A stretch of DNA of 64,000 bases from JADKAV01 sp037045455 (GCA_037045455.1 JBAOIN010000009.1:1-64000), one strand, 5' to 3'. Shown: positions 36,742 to 48,148, counted from the stretch's first letter. Numbers and translations are program-made. Notes: a model not told the origin generated them from the sequence alone.

Positions 36742-38163
36742 GTGGCGAAATCGGAGTTCTTGTGCGGCGAGTGCGGCAATCGCACGGCTAAGTGGCTGGG
36801 GAAGTGTCCGGCGTGTGAGCAGTTCGGCACGTTGACCGAGGTGGCTCCCGCCGACCGGCCCAAGGCGGGGTCCAAGACCCGGGGTCCGGCCAGTGCGCCG
36901 ACCCGGGCGGCGCGGCGGGTCGTGGATCTGCGCAGCGGTGAGCACAGCCGGCAGACGACTGGGATCGGTGAGTTCGACCGGGTGCTGGGTGGCGGGCTGG
37001 TCCCTGGTCAGGTGGTGCTGGTGGCCGGCGAACCCGGGGTCGGGAAGTCGACGCTGCTGCTGGACGCCGGGCACCGGTTCGCGGCCTCGACCGGCACTGT
37101 GCTCTACGTGTCGGGTGAGGAGTCCGCCGAGCAAATCGGGCTGCGGGCACGCCGGATCGGGGCGATGCATGAGCGCTTGCTGATCGCCGACGAGACCGAG
37201 CTTGAGCAGGTGCTTGCGCACATGCAGCACGTGCAACCCAAATTGCTCGTGATCGACTCAGTGCAGACGCTGGCGACGGCCGCTATCGACTCCCGCGCCG
37301 GTGGGGTCGCCCAGGTCCACGAGGTGACCCAGGTGATCACGCAGTGGGCCAAGAGCCGCAACCTGCCGACGCTGCTGGTCGGGCAGTCCACGCGGGAGAA
37401 CTCGGTAGCCGGGCCCCGCGCGCTGGAACATCTGGTCGACACGGTCGTAACGTTCGAGGGCGACCGCTCCTCCAGCCTGCGGATGCTGCGCTCAGTGAAG
37501 AACAGGTTCGGACCGACCGACGAGGTCGCATGTTTCGAGCACGACGAGGACGGCCTGCGCGAGGTCGCCGACCCGAGCCATCTGTTCCGCAAAGTTCGCG
37601 AACAGCCAGTCGCCGGCTCCTGTCTCACGGTCACGATGGAAGGCCGGCGACCCCTGATCGCCGAGATCCAGGCATTAGTTGCGACCACCGCCGCGCCGGC
37701 ACCACGCCGTTCGGCTACCGGTCTGGAACTCAACCGCACGACCATGCTGGTCACCGTCACCGAGAAAGCCGGCGGGTTGTCCCTGGGCAACAAGGACGTC
37801 TACTGCGCCACGGTCGGCGGCGCGAAGGTCAGCGACCCCGGGGCGGACCTCGCGCTGTGCCTGGCCGTCGCGTCGGCCCGGCTGGACTTCGCGCTCTGGG
37901 AGGACACGGTGGCGATCGGTGAGGTGACGCTCTCGGGTGATCTGCGTGTGGTCCCGGGGCTCGCCAAACGGATCGCCGAAGCCGGTCGGCTGGGTTTCAA
38001 GCGGGTGATCATCCCCGCAGACGCCGGCGACAGTCCGGAGGTAATCCGGGCAGCCCAAGGGCTGTCGGTACAACCGATCCACCGGCTGTCCGACGCTATG
38101 GGGGCGTTCCGCCGCAACCCGGTGGCAGTCCGCCAGATCCGCCCAGTCGACGCGCCGTTCTGA
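36742..38163 (+). CDS. radA: DNA repair protein RadA
   Basis: 473 residues. N-terminal zinc finger with Cys8, Cys11, Cys22 and Cys25. Walker A GEPGVGKST at 96-104. The RadA-specific KNRFG motif starts at residue 253. A C-terminal Lon-like domain ends in VRQIRPVDAPF. RadA processes branched recombination intermediates. It lies 43 bp upstream of disA, a conserved actinobacterial pair. Confidence 0.96.
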   Translation: MAKSEFLCGECGNRTAKWLGKCPACEQFGTLTEVAPADRPKAGSKTRGPASAPTRAARRVVDLRSGEHSRQTTGIGEFDRVLGGGLVPGQVVLVAGEPGVGKSTLLLDAGHRFAASTGTVLYVSGEESAEQIGLRARRIGAMHERLLIADETELEQVLAHMQHVQPKLLVIDSVQTLATAAIDSRAGGVAQVHEVTQVITQWAKSRNLPTLLVGQSTRENSVAGPRALEHLVDTVVTFEGDRSSSLRMLRSVKNRFGPTDEVACFEHDEDGLREVADPSHLFRKVREQPVAGSCLTVTMEGRRPLIAEIQALVATTAAPAPRRSATGLELNRTTMLVTVTEKAGGLSLGNKDVYCATVGGAKVSDPGADLALCLAVASARLDFALWEDTVAIGEVTLSGDLRVVPGLAKRIAEAGRLGFKRVIIPADAGDSPEVIRAAQGLSVQPIHRLSDAMGAFRRNPVAVRQIRPVDAPF

Positions 38164-38206
38164 AGCGGCTGGGGGTCATAATTGACTTCCCGTCGAAAGG
38201 ACGCCC

Positions 38207-39265
38207 ATGGACCGCGCCGCGCGCATGAAGGCCGCCTTGGCCCAGGTGGCGCCCGGCACCGCTCTGCGGGAGGGCCTGGAGCGCATTCTGCGCGGGCGCA
38301 CAGGGGGCTTGATCGTCCTGGGCAGTGACGACGTCGTGGAGTCGATCTCCGGTGGCGGCTTCAAGATGGACGTGGAATTCACGTCCACCGGCCTGCGGGA
38401 ACTGGCCAAGATGGACGGCGCGGTGATCCTCGACCGCAACGCGACCCGGATCGTGCGGGCCGCCGTACAGCTGATGCCAGATCCCGCGATTCCGACGCAG
38501 GAGACCGGCACTCGGCACCGCACGGCTGAGCGGGCCTCGGTCCAGACGGGGTTCCCCGTGATCAGCGTGAGCAAGTCGATGCACACGATCGCGCTCTACT
38601 TCGAGGGCCAGCGCAAGGTGCTCGAAGATCCGACCGTGATCCTGGGCAAGGCCAATCAGGCGCTGGCCACGCTGGAGCGCTACCGGCAGCGACTCGATGA
38701 GGTGAGCGGCACGCTGTCCGCCCTGGAGGTCGAGGATCTGGTCACCGTGCGCGATGTGCTGCTGGTGACACAACGCTTGGAGATGGTGCGGCGGATGTCC
38801 GCTGAGATCGACGAGTACGTGGCTGAACTCGGCATTGAGGGCCGGCTGTTGGAGCTGCAGTTGCAGGAGGTGGTCAGCGGCGTGTGGGGCGACCAGGTGC
38901 TCCTGTTGCAGGACTACCTGCCCGACCCGCAGGACTACGAGCACACTATCGAGGCACTCGACGCCAGCGACGACGCCGCTCTCGTGGACCTGCCGGCGCT
39001 GGCGGCCTCGATGGGCATGCCCGGCGACGCGGATCTGGACATCCCCTTGAGCCCGCGTGGTTACCGGCTGCTGGGCCGCGTGCCGCGCCTACCGGAAACC
39101 GTCGTGGAACGGCTCATCGAGCACTTTGGCAGTCTGCAGAAACTGTTGGCCGCCTCGATCGACGATCTGCAGTCAGTGGAGGGCGTCGGAGAGGCGCGGG
39201 CCCGCAACGTCCGCGATGCGCTGTCACGCCTGGCAGAGTCGTCGATTCTGGACCGGTATCAGTAG
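38207..39265 (+). CDS. disA: DNA integrity scanning diadenylate cyclase
   Basis: 352 residues. The DAC domain has DGA at 70-72 and RHRTAER at 103-109, the two catalytic motifs for making c-di-AMP from two ATP. A helical linker and a C-terminal helix-hairpin-helix DNA-binding domain (DDLQSVEGVGEARARNVRDA) follow. GAAAGGA stands before the ATG, so this gene, unlike radA, uses a ribosome-binding site. RadA is known to modulate DisA in other bacteria. Confidence 0.97.
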   Translation: MDRAARMKAALAQVAPGTALREGLERILRGRTGGLIVLGSDDVVESISGGGFKMDVEFTSTGLRELAKMDGAVILDRNATRIVRAAVQLMPDPAIPTQETGTRHRTAERASVQTGFPVISVSKSMHTIALYFEGQRKVLEDPTVILGKANQALATLERYRQRLDEVSGTLSALEVEDLVTVRDVLLVTQRLEMVRRMSAEIDEYVAELGIEGRLLELQLQEVVSGVWGDQVLLLQDYLPDPQDYEHTIEALDASDDAALVDLPALAASMGMPGDADLDIPLSPRGYRLLGRVPRLPETVVERLIEHFGSLQKLLAASIDDLQSVEGVGEARARNVRDALSRLAESSILDRYQ

Positions 39266-39873
39266 TCCTCGCGACGCATGCCCAGGGTGGCGAGGAAGTC
39301 CTCGTGCAACTCGAACCACACCCGGTGCAGCGAGTCGACCTCCATACCATCGATCCACTTCAGGCCGCCAGCCTGCACCCTGGCCAGGGCGTCGTCGAAT
39401 CTCCTGTCGTAGCCGGCGAACCGGGGCACGATCGCGGTCGCCACGGCGCACAGCGCTCGCAGGCGAATCGCCAAGGAGGCGAGCTCCGAGATCACCCGGT
39501 CGTCCCACCTGAAGTCGGTGTGGTCGTTGGCCGCCATCGGATCGCCCGGTAGTGGTCTGATCTGCCAGTCGCTGACTGCCGACTGGAAGCGGGCGTTGAG
39601 CGGAAGGAACTGCTCGAAGCAGGCAATCAACTGGTCGCGGGCACTGCCTTTGACCGCGATCGTCTGCTCGTTGCGCACCCTTCCCGCCTCGGTGAGTGAC
39701 CAGCCGTCCAGATCGGCGAAGGAGCTTCGAGTCACCCATCCGAGCGCTTCGGCATCCAGCAGCGCCTCCTGCACGGCTTGTGAGTCCAAGGCGAACCGAG
39801 CGGCGATGCGTTGTGGGGTCGAGAATCCCTGCAGCCGGACCGCGTGCATGGTCAGCGCTGTGACGTCATCCAA
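39259..39873 (-). CDS. Winged-helix-like protein of unknown function
   Basis: 204 residues. The first 65 look like a winged helix (STPQRIAARFALDSQAVQEA, ALGWVTRSSFADLDGWSLTE). The remainder is helical (DQLIACFEQFLPLNARFQ, ISELASLAIRLRALCAVA). The TTG start at 39873 overlaps the end of the upstream membrane protein gene by 8 bp. ATG 39849 is an alternative. It may be a regulator, but the target is unknown. Its end overlaps the end of disA by 7 bp. Confidence 0.72.
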   Translation of the reverse strand: MDDVTALTMHAVRLQGFSTPQRIAARFALDSQAVQEALLDAEALGWVTRSSFADLDGWSLTEAGRVRNEQTIAVKGSARDQLIACFEQFLPLNARFQSAVSDWQIRPLPGDPMAANDHTDFRWDDRVISELASLAIRLRALCAVATAIVPRFAGYDRRFDDALARVQAGGLKWIDGMEVDSLHRVWFELHEDFLATLGMRREDY

Positions 39874-40483
39874 GCGTGAAGCTCAGGGGCTCGCTGGTGA
39901 TTTCACCGTTGGTGGCCTCGACCTGATAAGCACCGGCCTGTGCTGCAGTTGCGCTGGCCCCGCAGCCGTTGGCCGTGACCGTGCCATCCCACGTGCCCTT
40001 GACGGCATAGGCCTCACCGGCCGGGATCTCCTCGACCTGGCTCTCGCTGCTGGGTGAGCACGCGTCGGAGCTCCACACGTCGAAACCGCCGGACGTGATC
40101 ACGAATGTGTTGGCTCCGGGCCCCACGTCGCGGCTACAGGGGACGGTGCCGTTGTTGGTGATCTTGAGGATGAACGACACCGGGCTGCCGAGCGTGAAGC
40201 TGGTCTGCTCACTCGAGACCGTGACCGCGATATCGGAGTCCTGGCAGGGGGCGCCGGAAACGGCAGAGGTGCTCGGCGAGGGGCTGGCCGAAGCAGTCGG
40301 CGAGGACGTGGCCAGGGTTGGCAGTGGCGTCGGGCTCGTGCTTGCGGTCGGTGTGCTGCCGCCCGGCGAGATGAGCCACCACAGCAGCAGCAACACCACG
40401 AGCACCCCGATGATCACGACGATCCGGCGCCGCCAGTAGACGCTGGCGGGCTCGGGGCCGACGGGGTTCAGCAAGGAGCTCAT
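39866..40483 (-). CDS. Single-pass membrane protein with Ser/Thr/Pro linker
   Basis: 205 residues: short cytoplasmic tail, one membrane helix (IVVIIGVLVVLLLLWWLI), a Thr/Ser/Pro/Ala linker (about 45-75) and an external beta-rich domain with three or four cysteines (GAPCQDSDIAVTV, GTVPCSRDVGPG, SSDACSPSSE, TANGCGASA). Its place between disA and mutY matches a conserved mycobacterial membrane protein of unknown role. The start follows TACGGT (40490-40495). Confidence 0.82.
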   Translation of the reverse strand: MSSLLNPVGPEPASVYWRRRIVVIIGVLVVLLLLWWLISPGGSTPTASTSPTPLPTLATSSPTASASPSPSTSAVSGAPCQDSDIAVTVSSEQTSFTLGSPVSFILKITNNGTVPCSRDVGPGANTFVITSGGFDVWSSDACSPSSESQVEEIPAGEAYAVKGTWDGTVTANGCGASATAAQAGAYQVEATNGEITSEPLSFTLG

Positions 40484-40489
40484 GGTCAA

Positions 40490-40495
40490 ACCGTA
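40490..40495 (-). promoter_or_regulatory. -10 element (TACGGT) of a leaderless transcript
   Basis: Minus-strand TACGGT ends 6 nt before the ATG at 40483. Confidence 0.6.
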
Positions 40496-40537
40496 AGCAG
40501 AGGCTCCCGCGTGCCGGGTCGGCGGGTCGACGTGAGA

Positions 40538-41356
40538 ATGGCCATCGTGGGCTATCTGGACCGAACCGTCGTGGAGTGGTTCGAGGTGAATCGCAGGGAT
40601 CTGCCGTGGCGACGCAGCGACCCGTGGGGCGTGTACGTCAGCGAGATCATGCTGCAACAGACGCCGGTGAGCCGGGTGCTGCCGGCGTGGCAGGCGTGGT
40701 TGGAACGGTGGCCCTCGCCCATCGCCTTGGCCGACGATTCGGTGGGCGAGGCGATCCGCATGTGGGGCAGGCTGGGGTATCCGCGGCGGGCTAAGCGCAT
40801 GCACGAGGCCGCGGTCATCATGCGGGACCGGTTCTCAGGACGGGTGCCGGACACCGAAGCCGCTTTGCGGGAACTGCCCGGGGTGGGTGAATACACCGCC
40901 GCCGCAGTGGCCGCCTTCGCATATGGCCGCGAGACCACCGTGGTGGACATAAACGTGCGGCGATTCCTGGTCCGCGCCCTCACCGGACAAGATCCAGCGC
41001 CCAACTACTCGGCGGCCGAGCGGGCCTTGATCGGGAGCATAGAGCTGGAAGTGCCGCCGGCTCTGTGGGCCGCGGCGAGCATGGAGTTCGGAGCGTTGGT
41101 CTGCACGGCCCAGGCTCCCAAGTGCCAGGACTGCCCGGTGGCCTGCAATTGGCTGCCGTCCGGGCAGCGCACCACGCGGCCGCAGGGCTATGAAGGCACG
41201 GACCGGCAGGCGCGCGGTGCGGTGCTGGAGGTGCTGCGCGCCGGGCCGGCAACCACGTTCACTTGGCACGACGAAGCGCAACTCCAGCGAGCACTCGACG
41301 GCTTGCTGGCCGACGGGCTGATCGTGCGGGGGGACGCCTGGTCGCTGCCCGCGTGA
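40538..41356 (+). CDS. mutY: A/G-specific adenine glycosylase
   Basis: About 272 residues. SEIMLQQTPVSRV holds the catalytic Glu, the helix-hairpin-helix is LPGVGEYTAAAVAAFAYG, and VVDINVRRFL carries the catalytic Asp. The iron-sulphur ligands read CTAQAPKCQDCPVAC, with only three residues between the last two cysteines instead of the usual four or five. It removes adenine mispaired with 8-oxoG. GTG 40547, with GAGAAT 7 nt upstream, is an equally good leaderless start. Confidence 0.92.
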   Translation: MAIVGYLDRTVVEWFEVNRRDLPWRRSDPWGVYVSEIMLQQTPVSRVLPAWQAWLERWPSPIALADDSVGEAIRMWGRLGYPRRAKRMHEAAVIMRDRFSGRVPDTEAALRELPGVGEYTAAAVAAFAYGRETTVVDINVRRFLVRALTGQDPAPNYSAAERALIGSIELEVPPALWAAASMEFGALVCTAQAPKCQDCPVACNWLPSGQRTTRPQGYEGTDRQARGAVLEVLRAGPATTFTWHDEAQLQRALDGLLADGLIVRGDAWSLPA

Positions 41357-41363
41357 CATGGCA

Positions 41364-41391
41364 GGAGGGTGGACCCGCAGGCCCACCCTCC
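41364..41391. terminator. Bidirectional terminator hairpin between mutY and clpC
   Basis: A perfect 9-bp stem GGAGGGTGG/CCACCCTCC with a 10-nt loop, between convergent gene ends. There is no T-tract. Confidence 0.72.
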
Positions 41392-41401
41392 TCCGCAGAA
41401 C

Positions 41402-43898
<2,497 letters not shown>

Positions 43899-43928
43899 CC
43901 GCTGACTCCCTACGTCGGCAAGACCTTC

Positions 43929-43934
43929 ACTTTA
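43929..43934 (-). promoter_or_regulatory. Probable -10 element (TAAAGT) of clpC
   Basis: Minus-strand TAAAGT about 30 nt before the clpC ATG leaves room for a short leader with its GGGAG site. Confidence 0.45.
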
Positions 43935-43979
43935 GTCTTCGGCTACGACAACCACGACCGCTGTTCGGGCCTTCCCGCC

Positions 43980-43994
43980 TTCGCCCTGGGTGAA
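43980..43994. promoter_or_regulatory. Candidate ClgR-type operator upstream of clpC
   Basis: TTCGCCCTGGGTGAA is a near-palindrome (TTCRCC, 3-nt spacer, GGYGAA) about 46 bp upstream of the -10 element. ClgR activates clp genes in actinobacteria from similar GTTCGC-type sites. One half is imperfect. Confidence 0.35.
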
Positions 43995-44035
43995 CGCGGC
44001 GACTCCGAAACGTGTTTGCTCATTAGGAAACAGAG

Positions 44036-44094
44036 GTGCCCATTTGTTCAGTTTGCGCCTGTTTCGAACGGTCACAGACTGAGCAATCGGGCAC
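44036..44094. repeat. Family C inverted repeat, copy 2
   Basis: GTGCCCATTTGTTCAGT and ACTGAGCAATCGGGCAC pair with three mismatches in 17. The inner sequence GCG...CGAACGGTCAC resembles copy 1. It lies 3' of the DUF1801 gene. Confidence 0.75.
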
Positions 44095-44105
44095 GCGTGC
44101 AGGCC

Positions 44106-44519
44106 TCAGGCTGCAGCCCGGCGCACCAGCTCCGCAATACGGGCAGCGACCTCATCGTTCATGGCCACAACCGCGTATGAGGTCGACCACATGTCCCCCT
44201 CGTCCAGCGCCGCGGCTTCTTCGAAACCGAGCGTGGCGTAGCGGCTCTTGAACTTGCCGGCCGGCTTGAAGAACACGGTCACCTTGCCGTTCTTGGTGTA
44301 GGCCGGCATTCCGTACCAAGTGCGGGGAGCCAGCTCCGGCGCGACGTCGCCGACGATCTCGTGCAGGCGCTGCGCGATCTGCTGATCCAGCCCCTCCATC
44401 TCGGCGATCTTGTCGAGCACGTCCTGCAGTCCGTTGGACTTGCCGGCCTTGCGCTCCTTGACCGCCTCCTGCATCGCGGCCTTCTCGTCGTCGCTGAACG
44501 TTCCGCTCTTCTTCGGCAT
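44106..44519 (-). CDS. DUF1801 domain protein
   Basis: 137 residues from ATG 44519. A charged N-terminal segment (SGTFSDDEKAAMQEAVKERK) leads to the DUF1801/YdhG core: LHEIVGDVAPELAPRTWYGM, PAYTKNGKVTVFFKP and KSRYATLGFEEAAALDEGDM. The family is small, cytoplasmic and without known activity. The start is set by TACCGT 6 nt upstream. Confidence 0.85.
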   Translation of the reverse strand: MPKKSGTFSDDEKAAMQEAVKERKAGKSNGLQDVLDKIAEMEGLDQQIAQRLHEIVGDVAPELAPRTWYGMPAYTKNGKVTVFFKPAGKFKSRYATLGFEEAAALDEGDMWSTSYAVVAMNDEVAARIAELVRRAAA

Positions 44520-44525
44520 GGCGGC

Positions 44526-44531
44526 ACGGTA
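44526..44531 (-). promoter_or_regulatory. -10 element (TACCGT) of a leaderless transcript
   Basis: Minus-strand TACCGT ends 6 nt before the ATG of the DUF1801 gene. Confidence 0.6.
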
Positions 44532-44538
44532 ACACTGT

Positions 44539-44651
44539 CGAGCGATGTGCCACAGGGGCAGAAATCTCGCCCGATGGGCACATCGTTCTGACGCGCCCGT
44601 TATCCCATGTGCCACGCAGACAACAAGGTGACCCGGTGGGCACATCGCTCG
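44539..44651. repeat. Four-core inverted repeat (GATGTGCC type)
   Basis: CGAGCGATGTGCCAC, GATGGGCACATCG, CCCATGTGCCACG and GTGGGCACATCGCTCG follow one another, the outermost two being complements. It fills the space between two divergent leaderless promoters. Confidence 0.8.
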
Positions 44652-44677
44652 CGGCGCAATCAAACGCGCCCGCGGGT

Positions 44678-44683
44678 TAGCCT
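44678..44683 (+). promoter_or_regulatory. -10 element (TAGCCT) of a leaderless transcript
   Basis: TAGCCT ends 7 nt before GTG 44691. Confidence 0.62.
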
Positions 44684-44690
44684 CGCGCAC

Positions 44691-47333
44691 GTGAGCGAGT
44701 ACGAGCGCATGCGCGCGGCCGGCGGAATCGCGCACGGCCCGGAGGAGGCCGGGCCCTGGTATCAGTGGGGGCCCTACCTGTCGGAGCGGGCGTGGGGAAC
44801 CGTGCGTGAGGACTACTCGGCCGACGGCGATGCGTGGAACTATTTCCCGTTCGACCACGCCCATGCCCGCGTTTTCCGCTGGAGCGAGGACGGCCTGGCG
44901 GGACTGTCCGACCTGCTGCAGGACACCTGCTTCGCCGTGGCCTTGTGGAACGGCAAGGACCGGATTCTCAAGGAGCGCCTCTTCGGTCTGGCCAGCGGTC
45001 AGGGCAATCACGGCGAGGACGTCAAGGAGTACTACTGGTACCGCGACGCCACCCCCTCCCAGGCCTGGCTGCGTTGGCGCTACCACTACCCGCAGGCGGA
45101 GTTCCCGTACGACGACCTGATCCAGACCAACGCACAACGAGACCGGACCGAGCGGGAATTCGAGCTGATCGACACCGGCGTCTTCGACGACGATCGGTAC
45201 TGGGTCGTTGACGTCGATTACGCCAAAGCCACGCCGACCGACATCAGCATCCGGATCACGATCACCAACGCCGGGCCAGACGAAGCGACCCTCGACGTGC
45301 TGCCCTCGTTGTGGTTCCGCAACACATGGGGCTGGGGCCGTGGCCACCCCGTTCCCGAGATCCGGCTGGACTCCGGCGCCCTCATCGCCACGCACTGGCG
45401 CTCGGGCACCTACCACCTGGACCCAGGCCCGCTACCCGACGGCTCGCTGCCGAAACCGTTGTTGTGCAACAACGAGACGAACCAGGAACTGCTCTTCGGT
45501 CAGGAGAGTCTCACGCGCTTCCCGAAGGACGGCATCGACCGGCACGTGCGCTTGGGCGAGGACAGCGTGAACCCAGAGAACCGGGGGACCAAGAGCGCGT
45601 GGTGGTACCGGCTGACGGTTCCGGCGGGTGAGACCCGGGAGATCCGGCTGCGCTTGTGGAAGTCCCCCGAGAACAAGCGCAACCCGGAGGCCTTCGGCAA
45701 GGACTTCGAGGAGTTGTTCACCACCAGACTGGCAGAGGCCGACGAGTACTACAGCGATCTGGCTCCGGACAACTGCCCGGCCGAGGAGTTCAAGGCCATG
45801 CGAATGGCCTTCGCCGGGATGATCTGGAGCAAGCAGTTCTACCGCTACGACATCCAGCGCTGGCTGGCCGGTGACCCGGGCGAGCCGCCACCGCCCCCAC
45901 CGGAAACCCGCCGCAACCACACGTGGCAGCACGTCGACGCTTACGACGTCGTGTCGATGCCGGATGCCTGGGAGTATCCGTGGTTCGCGGCGTGGGACCT
46001 CGCCTTCCACACGGTGGTCTTCACCCACATCGATCCGTCGTACGCCAAGTACCAGCTGCTGCTGATGTGCCGGGAGTGGTACATGCACCCCAACGGCGCA
46101 CTGCCGGCTTACGAATGGAACTTCAACGACATCAACCCGCCCGTGCACGCTTGGGCCGCATTGCGCGTGTTCGAGATCGACGGCAGTCAGGACCACCCGT
46201 TCTTGGAGGAGGTCTTCCAGAAGTTGCTGATGAACTTCACCTGGTGGGTCAACCGGGTGGACGCCGAGGGCAACAACGTGTTCCAGGGCGGGTTCCTGGG
46301 CCTGGACAACATCGGGCCGATCAACCGCTCGCAGTTGCCCGAGGGGTGCCGCTTGGCCCAGGCCGACGGCACGGCCTGGATGGCCTTCTACTGCCTGACC
46401 ATGCTGCGGATCGCGTTGCGCCTGGCCGAGCACAACGAGGTCTACGACGCGATGGCATTGAAGTTCGCCGAACACTTCGCCGCGATCACGGACGGCATGG
46501 CGGCAAGCGGGATGTGGGATTGGCAGGAGGGGTTCTTCTACGACCAGCTGCTGCGTCCGGACGGTACGCAGGAACCGCTGCGCGTGCGCTCGATCGTCGG
46601 TCTGATCCCAATCCTGGCCGCCGCCTGGATCGAGACCGACAGGGCACTGGAGCGCAACGCCCGGCTGTACGAACGGTTCGCGGACTTCCTGCGCCGGCGC
46701 GGGCTGGACACGATCGACTCGGGACGGGCCGGCTTCGTCTATCGCTCCCCCGAGCAGCACAAACTCCTACTGACGGTGCTTGATCCAGAACGGTTGCGGC
46801 GGGTCATGCTCGAGGTTCTGAGCGAGGACTCGTTCCTGTCCCCGCACGGTTTGCGCAGCCTTTCGCGCCGCCACAAGGATGCGCCGTTCTCGGTGGCGAT
46901 CGACGGCCAGACGTTCCAGGTCGACTATGAGCCGGCCGAGTCTGCTACTGCGATGTACGGGGGCAATTCCAACTGGCGCGGTCCGGTGTGGTTCCCGATC
47001 AACCACCTGATCATCGAGGCGCTGGAGCGGTACTACATGTACCTCGGCGACTCGTTCCAAGTTGAATGCCCGACGGGTAGCGGCGAGATGGCGAACATGC
47101 AGGAAGTGGCAGAAGAACTGCGGCACCGGCTGATCTCCGTCTTCCTGCCGGACGCCGAGGGCAGGCGGCCGGTCTTCGGCGATACCGAAAAGTTCCAGAC
47201 CGACCCGCGCTGGAGTTTCGCGCCCCTGTTCTACGAGTACTTCCACGGCGACAACGGCGCCGGGCTCGGGGCAAGCCACCAGACCGGCTGGACCGGGTTG
47301 GTGGCCGACCTGATCATCGGGCGGGTGGGCTGA
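44691..47333 (+). CDS. GH63/MGH1-like glucosidase
   Basis: 880 residues, no signal peptide, so probably cytoplasmic. The N-terminal beta-sandwich region contains NYFPFDHAHARVFRWSEDGL and LPSLWFRNTWGWGR. An (alpha/alpha)6 barrel follows, with WEYPWFAAWDLAFHTVVF, ALPAYEWNFNDINPPVHAWA and GGNSNWRGPVWFPINHLIIE, carrying the acidic residues expected of the inverting mechanism. Family members hydrolyse alpha-glucosides of oligosaccharides or compatible solutes. The exact sugar is unknown. Confidence 0.88.
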   Translation: MSEYERMRAAGGIAHGPEEAGPWYQWGPYLSERAWGTVREDYSADGDAWNYFPFDHAHARVFRWSEDGLAGLSDLLQDTCFAVALWNGKDRILKERLFGLASGQGNHGEDVKEYYWYRDATPSQAWLRWRYHYPQAEFPYDDLIQTNAQRDRTEREFELIDTGVFDDDRYWVVDVDYAKATPTDISIRITITNAGPDEATLDVLPSLWFRNTWGWGRGHPVPEIRLDSGALIATHWRSGTYHLDPGPLPDGSLPKPLLCNNETNQELLFGQESLTRFPKDGIDRHVRLGEDSVNPENRGTKSAWWYRLTVPAGETREIRLRLWKSPENKRNPEAFGKDFEELFTTRLAEADEYYSDLAPDNCPAEEFKAMRMAFAGMIWSKQFYRYDIQRWLAGDPGEPPPPPPETRRNHTWQHVDAYDVVSMPDAWEYPWFAAWDLAFHTVVFTHIDPSYAKYQLLLMCREWYMHPNGALPAYEWNFNDINPPVHAWAALRVFEIDGSQDHPFLEEVFQKLLMNFTWWVNRVDAEGNNVFQGGFLGLDNIGPINRSQLPEGCRLAQADGTAWMAFYCLTMLRIALRLAEHNEVYDAMALKFAEHFAAITDGMAASGMWDWQEGFFYDQLLRPDGTQEPLRVRSIVGLIPILAAAWIETDRALERNARLYERFADFLRRRGLDTIDSGRAGFVYRSPEQHKLLLTVLDPERLRRVMLEVLSEDSFLSPHGLRSLSRRHKDAPFSVAIDGQTFQVDYEPAESATAMYGGNSNWRGPVWFPINHLIIEALERYYMYLGDSFQVECPTGSGEMANMQEVAEELRHRLISVFLPDAEGRRPVFGDTEKFQTDPRWSFAPLFYEYFHGDNGAGLGASHQTGWTGLVADLIIGRVG

Positions 47334-47380
47334 GCCGCGGCCGGGGTGCAGGCTCGTGTCAGACGTGCAGGCTCAGTTCG

Positions 47381-47731
47381 TCAAGGCAGACCGGCGAGGA
47401 AGATCCCGGCGCCACCAGCCAAGAAACCGACGGCCAGGCTGGCAGCGAGGTAGCTGAGAGCCGACCGCAATTTGTTCTCCTCGACCAGCCTGACCAGTTC
47501 GTAGCTGAACGTGCTGAACGTGGTGAAGCCACCGCAGAAGCCAGTGCCGAGCAACGCGATCAAACCCGCCGTTGGAGCGATTCCAACAATGAATCCCAGT
47601 AGGAACGATCCCAGCAAGTTGATCGTGAACGTGCCGCGCGGGAACAGGCTCGGGTGCCGGCTCATCCGCCGGTCCAGCGCGTAGCGAGCGGCGGCACCGA
47701 AACCGGCACCGACCATCACGACCCAGATCAC
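47381..47731 (-). CDS. crcB: Fluoride efflux protein CrcB, second subunit
   Basis: 116 residues with four membrane helices. GAGFGAAARYALDRRM, GTFTINLLGSFLLGF and GFCGGFTTFSTFSYE are the CrcB signature. GTG 47731 overlaps the stop codon of the other crcB gene (GTGA). Two unequal CrcB/Fluc subunits often form a heterodimeric fluoride channel. Confidence 0.93.
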   Translation of the reverse strand: MIWVVMVGAGFGAAARYALDRRMSRHPSLFPRGTFTINLLGSFLLGFIVGIAPTAGLIALLGTGFCGGFTTFSTFSYELVRLVEENKLRSALSYLAASLAVGFLAGGAGIFLAGLP

Positions 47732-48141
47732 AGCAGCCGCCGGACGAGGATCATGCCTGCCGCACAGGCCAGCAACCCAGCGACCACGCTGCCGAACAGA
47801 TAGAGCAGTGCCAGTGGCGTCCGGCCGTCCGAGATGAGTTCGTGGGTATCGATGATGTACGCCGAGAACGTCGTGAAACCGCCGAGCACGCCGACTCCGA
47901 GGAAGGGCCGGATGTAGCGGCTGGGCCGGGCGAGCAAGACGACCATCAGTGCGCCGAGCAGGAAACTGCCGAGGACGTTCTCGGTAAACGTCGCCCACGG
48001 ACCACCACCCATGGCCTGATTGAGCAGGTAGCGGGAGGCGCCACCGATCGCGCCACCGGCAGCCACCACGAGGGCGATGTCCCACTCGCGCCCGCGGCCG
48101 ATCGCGTCACCTGTATCCGGGTCGAGCGGAAGTTGCGCCAC
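47728..48141 (-). CDS. crcB: Fluoride efflux protein CrcB, first subunit
   Basis: 137 residues from GTG 48141. GGAIGGASRYLLNQ, FTENVLGSFLLGAL and GVLGGFTTFSAYIID match CrcB. An N-terminal tail of about 20 residues precedes helix 1. AAGGTA on the plus strand (TACCTT on the minus) ends 7 nt upstream. No fluoride riboswitch is visible. Confidence 0.92.
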   Translation of the reverse strand: MAQLPLDPDTGDAIGRGREWDIALVVAAGGAIGGASRYLLNQAMGGGPWATFTENVLGSFLLGALMVVLLARPSRYIRPFLGVGVLGGFTTFSAYIIDTHELISDGRTPLALLYLFGSVVAGLLACAAGMILVRRLL

Positions 48142-48148
48142 GAGCGTC

